Below, in pieces: positions 6,832-11,803 of a stretch of DNA of 11,803 bases (its first letter is position 1; every line of letters starts with the position of its first letter). Location of the stretch: NCBI GenBank assembly GCA_031260235.1, contig JAIRKG010000101.1:1-11803 (forward strand). The letters run 5' to 3'. The DNA comes from Dysgonamonadaceae bacterium (GTDB taxonomy: Bacteria > Bacteroidota > Bacteroidia > Bacteroidales > Azobacteroidaceae). Under the pieces are notes generated by a model. That model was not told the origin of the DNA, did no database searches, and saw only the letters and a list, made by a program, of their open reading frames with translations. The position numbers and the translations under genes are program-made.

Positions 6832-7101
6832 TTATTTTTTCTTGTTTCCTGCATGTCCGCGGAATTGGCGCGTAGGAGAAAATTCGCCCAACTTGTGCCC
6901 AACCATATTTTCCGTGATATACACAGGAATGAATTTATTACCATTATGAACCGCAACGGTGTGACCGACAAAGTCGGGAGAAATCATTGAAGCTCTTGCC
7001 CAAGTTTTTATAACGGATTTCTTACGTGTTTCATTCATCGCCAGAATTTTCTTTTCCAACTTGAGATTAATATAAGGACCTTTTTTTAATGAACGACTCA
7101 T
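6832..7101 (-). CDS. rpsS: 30S ribosomal protein S19
   Basis: This is an 89-residue S19, which pairs with S13 in the small-subunit head and contacts the large subunit. The sequence is the typical compact form: [59 protein letters not shown], and the basic end RGHAGNKKK. Length is as expected. It lies 27 nt after rplB and 6 nt before rplV. Confidence 0.97.
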   Translation of the reverse strand: MSRSLKKGPYINLKLEKKILAMNETRKKSVIKTWARASMISPDFVGHTVAVHNGNKFIPVYITENMVGHKLGEFSPTRQFRGHAGNKKK

Positions 7102-7128
7102 ACTTTTGTATATGCTTATTTAATCAAA

Positions 7129-7953
7129 TTATTTTTTCCTTTTTTCAATGATATACTGTGAAGACTGCTTCTTCGGCGCTCTTGTCTTCAAGCCTTTTGC
7201 ATACAATCCTTTGCGAGATCTCGGATGTCCTCCCGAAGCGCGACCTTCACCTCCACCCATAGGGTGATCTACCGGATTCATCACAACGCCGCGTACACGT
7301 GGACGACGTCCAAACCAACGGCTTCTTCCTGCTTTTCCTGATTTTTCCAAAGCATGATCCGAATTGCCTACGCTACCGATAGTAGCCTTACAAGCCACAA
7401 GTACCTTACGTGTTTCCCCCGAAGGCATTTTAATGATAGCATAACTGCCTTCGCGCGACACTATTTGAGCGAACGCCCCAGCCGATCGAACCATTTTAGC
7501 TCCCTGCCCTGGGCGTAATTCGATGTTGTGAACTAACGTACCCATTGGGATTTTAGCCAACGGAAGCGCATTCCCGATTTCAGGCGATGCTTCATTTCCA
7601 GACATCACTGTTTGGTTGATTTCCAAGCCGTTGGGCGCAATGATATACGCTTTTTCCCCATCGGCATAAAACAACAAGGCGATACGTGCCGACCGGTTAG
7701 GATCGTACTCTATCGTCTTGACTGTTGCAGGAACACCATCTTTATTCCTCTTGAAATCAATAAAACGGAATTTGCGTTTGTGACCACCGCCGATTTGACG
7801 CATCGTCCTGTGTCCTTCGCTGTTACGGCCACCCGATTTTCGTTTGCCGAAAACAAGGGATTTCTCCGGTACAGTAGCAGTGATTTCACTAAATGTACCG
7901 ATAATCTTGTTTCTTTGCCCCGGTGTTGTTGGCTTTAATTTTTTAATTCCCAT
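7129..7953 (-). CDS. rplB: 50S ribosomal protein L2
   Basis: This is a 274-residue L2, one of the most conserved large-subunit proteins, needed for subunit association and peptidyl-transferase integrity. The N-terminus [17 protein letters not shown] matches Bacteroidetes homologues. The OB-fold and SH3-like domains follow, and the C-terminal loop [20 protein letters not shown] carries the universally conserved histidine at 230, equivalent to E. coli His229. The last residues are basic ([16 protein letters not shown]). It is separated from rplW by a 70-nt spacer with inverted repeats. Confidence 0.97.
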   Translation of the reverse strand: MGIKKLKPTTPGQRNKIIGTFSEITATVPEKSLVFGKRKSGGRNSEGHRTMRQIGGGHKRKFRFIDFKRNKDGVPATVKTIEYDPNRSARIALLFYADGEKAYIIAPNGLEINQTVMSGNEASPEIGNALPLAKIPMGTLVHNIELRPGQGAKMVRSAGAFAQIVSREGSYAIIKMPSGETRKVLVACKATIGSVGNSDHALEKSGKAGRSRWFGRRPRVRGVVMNPVDHPMGGGEGRASGGHPRSRKGLYAKGLKTRAPKKQSSQYIIEKRKK

Positions 7954-7968
7954 TTGTTTTTTTATTTA

Positions 7969-8020
7969 GTTACAAGTTGTAAGCCGTGTTGTTCATGACT
8001 TGTAACACGTAATTTTGTAA
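7969..8020. repeat. Inverted GTAA-periodic repeat, rplB-rplW spacer
   Basis: GTTACAAGT (7969-7977) and ACTTGTAAC (7998-8006) form a perfect 9-bp inverted repeat. TTACAAGTTGTAA (7970-7982) is itself a palindrome. GTAA recurs at 8002, 8009 and 8017, spaced 7 and 8 nt. It has no U-tract and is not a terminator. Confidence 0.55.
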
Positions 8021-8023
8021 TTA

Positions 8024-8317
8024 TCAAACATTTCCAAAAAAATCAATTTTCTCCCCCTCTTTCAATGTTACAATTGCCTTTTTAAAAGCAGATTCTTTTC
8101 CGCTAATCACTCCTGATTTGGTGTATCTTGACTTGCGTTTGCCGTCGTAATTCATTGTATTGATTTTTACAACATTAACTCCGTAAAGCAATTCAATAGC
8201 CGCTTTTACCTGTGATTTATTCGCTTTGGGAGTTACACGGAAACCAACCCGATTTTCTTTCTTGTTGGTGATACTTGTTTGTTTTTCCGTTACGATAGGT
8301 TTAATTATTATTCCCAT
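8024..8317 (-). CDS. rplW: 50S ribosomal protein L23
   Basis: This is a 97-residue L23, located at the tunnel exit, where trigger factor and SRP bind. It starts with MGIIIKPIVTEKQTSITNKK, the usual TEK motif, and contains FRVTPKANKSQVKAAIELLYGVNVVKIN, then the basic tunnel loop (GKRKSRYTKSGVISGKESAFKKAIVTL). It follows rplD by 17 nt and precedes rplB after 70 nt. No anomalies. Confidence 0.96.
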   Translation of the reverse strand: MGIIIKPIVTEKQTSITNKKENRVGFRVTPKANKSQVKAAIELLYGVNVVKINTMNYDGKRKSRYTKSGVISGKESAFKKAIVTLKEGEKIDFFGNV

Positions 8318-8334
8318 GATTTGTTCCTCTTTTA

Positions 8335-8955
8335 TTAAAAGTTATTCATTGCATTTATCGAACTCTCCAGAATAACCAGATGCGCGGCGTCCAGCACTTT
8401 GTAAGTATTGAGGCCGGAAACAGTTGTTACGCTTGTCTTTTGCAGGTTGCGGGCAGACAGGTAAATATTCGCATTATTCTCCGGAAGTACAAACAACAGT
8501 TTTTTACCGTCTAATTTCAAATATTTGGTTAATGCCAAAAAGCCTTTGGTCTTCGGCGCTTCAAAAGTAAAATCCTCAACCACCGTGATAGCGTCTTCTT
8601 TTACCTTATAAGACAAAGCCGATTTGCGGGCTAAAGCCTTTTCTTTTTTATTGATTTTGAAACTGTAATCTCTTGGTTTAGGTCCGAATATGCGGCCTCC
8701 GCCTACCATAACCGGCGAATTAATATCCCCGTGGCGAGCGCCTCCGCCGCCTTTTTGCCGTCCGAGTTTGCGGGTACTTCCCGAAATTTCGCTTCTTTCT
8801 TTCGATTTCGCTGTTCCTTGACGTTTGTTTGCCATGTGTTGTTTCACATCCAGATAAATAACATGATCGTTCGGTTCAATGCCGAATACGCCGTTTTCCA
8901 GAGTTATCTTTTTTCCGGTATCCTGTCCTTCAATATTATATACGCTTATTTCCAT
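8335..8955 (-). CDS. rplD: 50S ribosomal protein L4
   Basis: This is a 206-residue L4, whose globular domain binds 23S rRNA while an extended loop reaches into the exit tunnel. The loop is seen at about 45-98 ([51 protein letters not shown]). The C-terminal domain ([40 protein letters not shown]) is complete. Its ATG overlaps the rplC stop by one nucleotide (TAATG). In E. coli L4 represses its own operon through the S10 leader; whether that applies here is unknown, but a leader hairpin upstream of rpsJ is reported separately. Confidence 0.97.
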   Translation of the reverse strand: MEISVYNIEGQDTGKKITLENGVFGIEPNDHVIYLDVKQHMANKRQGTAKSKERSEISGSTRKLGRQKGGGGARHGDINSPVMVGGGRIFGPKPRDYSFKINKKEKALARKSALSYKVKEDAITVVEDFTFEAPKTKGFLALTKYLKLDGKKLLFVLPENNANIYLSARNLQKTSVTTVSGLNTYKVLDAAHLVILESSINAMNNF

Positions 8956-9569
8956 TATTTTTGAACTATTACGATTGAACCTTTTGCTCCCGGAACAGAA
9001 CCTTTTAAAAGAATCAGGTTATGATCGGGCAATAATTTAACAACTTCAAGGTTTTGGACAGTAACACGTTGATTGCCCATGTGACCAGCCATGCGCGTAC
9101 CCTTGAACACTTTCGCAGGGTATGAACAGGCACCGATAGAACCCGGGTGGCGTTGCCGGTCGCTCTGACCAAGCGTCATTTGCCCTACCCCTTTGAAACC
9201 GTGGCGTTTTACAACTCCCTGGTATCCTTTCCCTTTCGATGTTCCGATAACGTCTACATACACTTCACCGTCGAAAAAATCAACTGTGATTACATCTCCG
9301 GGTTTGCATTCCCCTTGTCCTTTGAACTCAACCAAGTGTCTCTTGGAAGTTACGCCGGCTTTTTTGAAGTGTCCCGATTCGGGTTTTGTGGTATGTTTTT
9401 CTTTTTTATCCTCAAAACCTAATTGAACGGCTTCATAACCGTCTATTTCAACGGTCTTTACTTGGGTAACTACACAAGGACCAGCTTCAATAACAGTGCA
9501 TGGAAGATTTTTTCCATCAGCGCTGAAAACGGACGTCATTCCGATTTTTTTTCCAATTAATCCTGGCAT
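8955..9569 (-). CDS. rplC: 50S ribosomal protein L3
   Basis: With the ATG at 9569 this is a 204-residue L3, which starts large-subunit assembly and reaches the peptidyl-transferase centre with a long loop. The start [20 protein letters not shown] is the Bacteroidetes form. The loop [20 protein letters not shown] and the motif [20 protein letters not shown] are conserved. The frame is open to a TTG at 9599, but the added residues ([10 protein letters not shown]) are not part of the family and are rejected. The gap to rpsJ is 87 nt. The stop codon shares one nucleotide with rplD. Confidence 0.96.
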   Translation of the reverse strand: MPGLIGKKIGMTSVFSADGKNLPCTVIEAGPCVVTQVKTVEIDGYEAVQLGFEDKKEKHTTKPESGHFKKAGVTSKRHLVEFKGQGECKPGDVITVDFFDGEVYVDVIGTSKGKGYQGVVKRHGFKGVGQMTLGQSDRQRHPGSIGACSYPAKVFKGTRMAGHMGNQRVTVQNLEVVKLLPDHNLILLKGSVPGAKGSIVIVQK

Positions 9570-9610
9570 TTCAATTATTTTTTTATTTTTATCTGACAAG
9601 TTTTTAAGTT

Positions 9611-9651
9611 TAACGAGTAAACGAAAACCTCTGCTAACTCATCAACTCGTT
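9611..9651. repeat. Inverted AACGAGT/ACTCGTT repeat, rpsJ-rplC spacer
   Basis: AACGAGT (9612-9618) and ACTCGTT (9645-9651) form a 7-bp inverted repeat with a 26-nt loop. Inside, TAA recurs at 9611 and 9618 and AACTC at 9636 and 9644, spacings of 7 and 8 nt, similar in style to the other two operon spacers. Confidence 0.5.
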
Positions 9652-9656
9652 TATTA

Positions 9657-9962
9657 CTATACTTTTATTTCGACTTCCACCCCACTCGGCAATTCCAATT
9701 TCATCAAAGCATCAACAGTTTTTGAGGTAGAGCTGTAAATGTCGATTAAGCGTTTATATGAAGACAATTCAAACTGTTCGCGTGATTTTTTATTTACGAA
9801 AGTTGCGCGGTTCACAGTAAAAATGCGCTTGTGAGTGGGTAACGGAATCGGACCGCTTATCACGGCGCCGGTTGATCTTACCGTTTTTACGATTTTCTCG
9901 GCTGATTTGTCAAGCAGACTGTAATCGTAAGACTTCATTTTAATTCTAATTTTTTGGCTCAT
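9657..9962 (-). CDS. rpsJ: 30S ribosomal protein S10
   Basis: This is a 101-residue S10, part of the small-subunit head; its homologue in E. coli (NusE) also acts in transcription antitermination. Signature stretches are [40 protein letters not shown], and [20 protein letters not shown], with the C-terminal [19 protein letters not shown]. It is the first gene of the leftward train. No fusA or rpsG lies upstream; instead a divergent promoter region and rsmD follow. The 5' leader predicted from the promoter is about 100 nt. Confidence 0.97.
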   Translation of the reverse strand: MSQKIRIKMKSYDYSLLDKSAEKIVKTVRSTGAVISGPIPLPTHKRIFTVNRATFVNKKSREQFELSSYKRLIDIYSSTSKTVDALMKLELPSGVEVEIKV

Positions 9963-9992
9963 TTGTTTAATTTATTTAATAATTCTTTTATT

Positions 9993-10022
9993 TTTCGGAA
10001 AAGAGCCATTCCCTTTCCGAAA
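9993..10022 (-). promoter_or_regulatory. Leader hairpin upstream of rpsJ
   Basis: A perfect 9-bp inverted repeat (TTTCGGAAA at 9993-10001, TTTCCGAAA at 10014-10022) with a 12-nt loop would lie in the S10 mRNA leader. It has no U-tract on the minus strand, so it is not an intrinsic terminator. A role in autoregulation of the S10 operon, as with the E. coli S10 leader, is only an inference. Confidence 0.45.
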
Positions 10023-10070
10023 TTTTTGATTTTTGTCTGTATTTTCGTGAAAAACCTGTGAAAACGGCTG

Positions 10071-10101
10071 CAAATTTACAATTGTTTTTTGAAAAAACAA
10101 T
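10071..10101 (-). promoter_or_regulatory. Predicted rpsJ (S10 operon) promoter with overlapping palindrome
   Basis: On the minus strand TAAATTTG (complement of 10071-10078) fits the Bacteroidetes -7 consensus TAnnTTTG exactly. ATTG (complement of 10098-10101), 19 nt upstream, is a near match to the TTTG -33 element. Between them a perfect 21-bp palindrome (10081-10101, arms ATTGTTTTTT / AAAAAACAAT with one central base) fills the spacer and could be a regulator site. The start of transcription would be near 10064, about 100 nt before rpsJ. Confidence 0.5.
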
Positions 10102-10192
10102 AACTTACTCAAAAATAAATTTAATTTTTCGGAAAAGTATTTCAAAATCTGAGTTCGCCATAAGAAAAATATGAAAAAATTTAGTAAGGATG

Positions 10193-10200
10193 TATCTTTG
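10193..10200 (+). promoter_or_regulatory. Predicted rsmD promoter (-7 element)
   Basis: TATCTTTG is an exact TAnnTTTG match 32 nt before the rsmD ATG, giving a leader of roughly 25 nt. I see no clear TTTG at -33. A GGAAG stretch lies 8 nt before the start codon (AGGAAG at 10219-10224) and may serve as a ribosome-binding site. Confidence 0.5.
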
Positions 10201-10232
10201 CAGAAAAAAAATTATAAAAGGAAGTTACATTT

Positions 10233-10790
10233 ATGCGGATTGTAAGCGGAAAATACAAAAGTCGACGTTTTGATGTGCCAAAGAATTTCAAGGCGCGTCC
10301 CACTACGGATTTTGCCAAAGAAAACATTTTTAACGTAATCGGCAACCTGATTGATTTTGGAGATACGGTTGCCCTGGATTTGTTTGCGGGAACGGGAAGC
10401 ATTGCCTTTGAACTGGTTTCGAGAGGTTGCAGGGAAGTTGTTTGTGTCGAAAAAGCCCCTGTTCATCACGCTTTTATCAATACAGTGAAAGCCAAACTTG
10501 CAGCCGAAAACCTGACCGCCGTCAAAGCCGACGTGTTCAAATACATATCGTCCACAAAGCAAACTTTCGACTTTATATTTGCCGACCCGCCCTATTCTTT
10601 GCCTGAATTGCCGCAAATTCCCGAAATGATTTTTTCGCATGGCTTATTAAAGCCCGAAAGCGTTTTTGTGATGGAACATGCTAAAGAACAGGATTTTTCC
10701 CACTTACCGCATTTCGTGCAACGGCGCGTGTATGGATCGGTTAATTTCAGCGTTTTTGCGGTTCACAGTCCAAGTGCAGTCCCCGTTTGA
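10233..10790 (+). CDS. rsmD: 16S rRNA (guanine(966)-N(2))-methyltransferase RsmD
   Basis: This 185-residue protein transfers a methyl group from S-adenosylmethionine to N2 of G966 (E. coli numbering) of 16S rRNA during small-subunit maturation. The N-terminus MRIVSGKYKSRRFDVPKN is the family start. SAM-binding motif I is at 49-56 (DLFAGTGS), an acidic residue follows the second strand (CVEKAP), and the catalytic DPPY motif is at 118-121. Length matches the family. It is transcribed divergently from rpsJ and converges with feoB: its last 28 nt overlap the 3' end of feoB. The C-terminal residues (SPSAVPV) come from this overlap. Both neighbours to the left are ribosomal, so the context agrees with ribosome biogenesis. 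Confidence 0.93.
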   Translation: MRIVSGKYKSRRFDVPKNFKARPTTDFAKENIFNVIGNLIDFGDTVALDLFAGTGSIAFELVSRGCREVVCVEKAPVHHAFINTVKAKLAAENLTAVKADVFKYISSTKQTFDFIFADPPYSLPELPQIPEMIFSHGLLKPESVFVMEHAKEQDFSHLPHFVQRRVYGSVNFSVFAVHSPSAVPV

Positions 10791-10801
10791 TAGACTGTGA
10801 A
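10762..10801. repeat. Inverted repeat across the rsmD/feoB convergent ends
   Basis: A perfect 9-bp inverted repeat (TTCACAGTC at 10762-10770, GACTGTGAA at 10793-10801) encloses the 28-nt tail-to-tail overlap, so both stop codons lie within or beside it. Neither strand has a U-tract after the stem, so it is not a standard terminator, but the RNA of either gene could fold here. Confidence 0.5.
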
Positions 10802-11803
10802 ACTCACCAGCCAAGCCAAAGCAGTCGTATAAACCACCACAAACAGCGCCCATTTCCATGATCCGGACTCGTTTTTAATTGCCGCAACCGTGGCTATGCA
10901 GGGAAAATAAATCAAGACAAACAGCAGGAGGCTGGCAGCCGTCAAAGGTGTGAAAACAGGCTTTCCATCAAGTGTTTGCTCTGCCTGTAAACGCTCTTTC
11001 AAAAGTGTTCCGTTATCGCCGTCGCCGGTATAGGTAATTCCTAATGTGCTGACGATTATTTCTTTCGCCGCCATTCCGGAAACAAGGCTTGTCCCGATCT
11101 TCCAGTCAAATCCCAGCGGTTTTACGACCGGCTCAATGAAGTGGCCGATTTTACCTATATAGGAATTTTCTTTTTCCACGCCCTGCGGAAAATATTCCAG
11201 AAACCAAACGATAATGGATGCCGCCAATATAACGCCGCCCATCTTTTGCAGGTATTGCGAAGCTTTATCCCATCCGTGGCGGATCATGGCTTTCAGCGTC
11301 GGCATACGATAGGGCGGCAATTCCATTACGAAAGGCAAATCTTCGCCCTTCACCAGAAATTTTTTAAAAATGCGCGACATAATAATCGCTAATATAATTC
11401 CGGTAATATACAGTCCGAAAAGCGCCGTCCCGCCATGTCCGGGGAAAAAAGCGCCGACCAACAAAAGGTAAACCGGTAACCGCGCCGAACAGGACATCAG
11501 TGAATTGACAAGTATGGTAATCAAACGTGTATTCCGGCTTTCAATAACCCGGGCACTCATAATTGCCGGCACGTTGCAGCCGAAACCCATCACCAGCGGA
11601 ATAAACGATTTGCCGTGCAATCCCATTTTCTGCATGAATTTATCCATGATAAATGCCGCTCGCGCCATGTAACCGGTGTCTTCCATAAAAGAAATAAAAA
11701 GGTAGAGAATCACAATATTGGGCAGAAAAACGATTACGGAGCCGACGCCCTCGATAATTCCGTCGACCAACAGGCTTTTGAGCAGACCTTCCGACATCAA
11801 GCC
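10763..11803 (-). CDS. feoB: Ferrous iron transport protein B (FeoB), C-terminal part, truncated by window edge
   Basis: The frame runs off the right edge, so only the C-terminal ~346 residues are seen; the cytoplasmic G-protein domain (and any fused FeoA domain, frequent in Bacteroidales) would lie outside. What remains is the membrane permease region. The first Gate segment is present with IVFLPNIVILYLFISFMEDTG, followed by the conserved GFGCNVPAIM and ARVIESRNTRL, then NSLMSCSARLPVYLLL. The second half holds several hydrophobic helices (GGVILAASIIVWFLEYF, SLLLFVLIYFPCIATVAAIK, WALFVVVYTTALAWLVSFTV) and the SGMAAKEIIVSTLG motif. FeoB imports Fe2+ across the inner membrane. The stop codon lies inside rsmD on the opposite strand. 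The apparent starts near the edge (TTG at 11800, ATG at 11797) are internal codons. Confidence 0.95.
   Translation of the reverse strand, partial: GLMSEGLLKSLLVDGIIEGVGSVIVFLPNIVILYLFISFMEDTGYMARAAFIMDKFMQKMGLHGKSFIPLVMGFGCNVPAIMSARVIESRNTRLITILVNSLMSCSARLPVYLLLVGAFFPGHGGTALFGLYITGIILAIIMSRIFKKFLVKGEDLPFVMELPPYRMPTLKAMIRHGWDKASQYLQKMGGVILAASIIVWFLEYFPQGVEKENSYIGKIGHFIEPVVKPLGFDWKIGTSLVSGMAAKEIIVSTLGITYTGDGDNGTLLKERLQAEQTLDGKPVFTPLTAASLLLFVLIYFPCIATVAAIKNESGSWKWALFVVVYTTALAWLVSFTVYQTGTALGL

Noticed and set aside
9570-9599. TTG start at 9599 for rplC
   Set aside because: The added residues are not part of L3; the ATG at 9569 begins with the conserved [12 protein letters not shown].
10212-10640. 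142-aa minus-strand ORF antisense to rsmD
   Set aside because: It mirrors a well-supported methyltransferase gene and crosses its promoter and start; its composition shows no domain.
1-11803. Mobile element, CRISPR array or defence system
   Set aside because: No transposase, integrase, terminal inverted repeats, regularly spaced repeats or defence-type domains are visible; all substantial coding sequence is accounted for by ribosomal, lipoprotein, rsmD, feoB and winged-helix genes.

Overview
The window looks like a chromosomal segment of a member of the Bacteroidetes, most likely order Bacteroidales. Three things point there: the ribosomal proteins read like Bacteroides-type sequences, most genes lack a Shine-Dalgarno site, and the one clear intergenic promoter region has TAnnTTTG-type -7 elements on both strands. 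No species can be named from the sequence alone. Base composition is moderately AT-rich. There are no tRNA or rRNA genes, no CRISPR array and no recognisable transposase.

Layout, left to right. Positions 1-188 (+) hold the 3' end of a small winged-helix protein (DUF2582-like), followed by an intrinsic terminator. Positions 331-362 hold a second hairpin, the terminator of a long leftward gene train. Reading leftward, that train begins at rpsJ (9962) and runs rpsJ-rplC-rplD-rplW-rplB-rpsS-rplV-rpsC-rplP-rpmC-rpsQ-rplN-rplX-rplE-rpsN: the whole S10 operon plus the first four genes of spc. Where rpsH should follow, the train instead continues 52-70 nt later into four lipoprotein genes joined by 4-nt overlaps: a CsgG-like protein, a small unassigned lipoprotein, a DUF4810 protein and a DUF799/GNA1162-like protein. 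To the right of rpsJ lies a 270-bp divergent promoter region, then rsmD (+), which overlaps tail-to-tail with the 3' part of feoB (-), cut by the window edge.

How the genes work together. The ribosomal block supplies 15 proteins (S3, S10, S14, S17, S19, L2-L5, L14, L16, L22-L24, L29), all intact. RsmD methylates 16S rRNA, so it also serves ribosome maturation. The four lipoproteins probably form an outer-membrane complex; CsgG, DUF4810 and DUF799 genes are a known neighbourhood in other bacteria such as Neisseria. FeoB is the ferrous-iron permease of the inner membrane.

Main points of interest. The ribosomal cluster is broken on both sides: no fusA before rpsJ, no rpsH after rpsN. A lipoprotein cassette is attached to its 3' end, with an extra fourth lipoprotein. 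The CsgG-like ORF has an unusually long N-terminal extension. The rpsJ promoter region holds a perfect 21-bp palindrome and a 14-bp direct repeat. Three operon spacers contain degenerate repeats with about 7-nt periodicity. A 221-bp AT-rich gap separates rpsC and rplP. Nothing here is a clear new defence or mobile system; most of the window is conserved housekeeping DNA.
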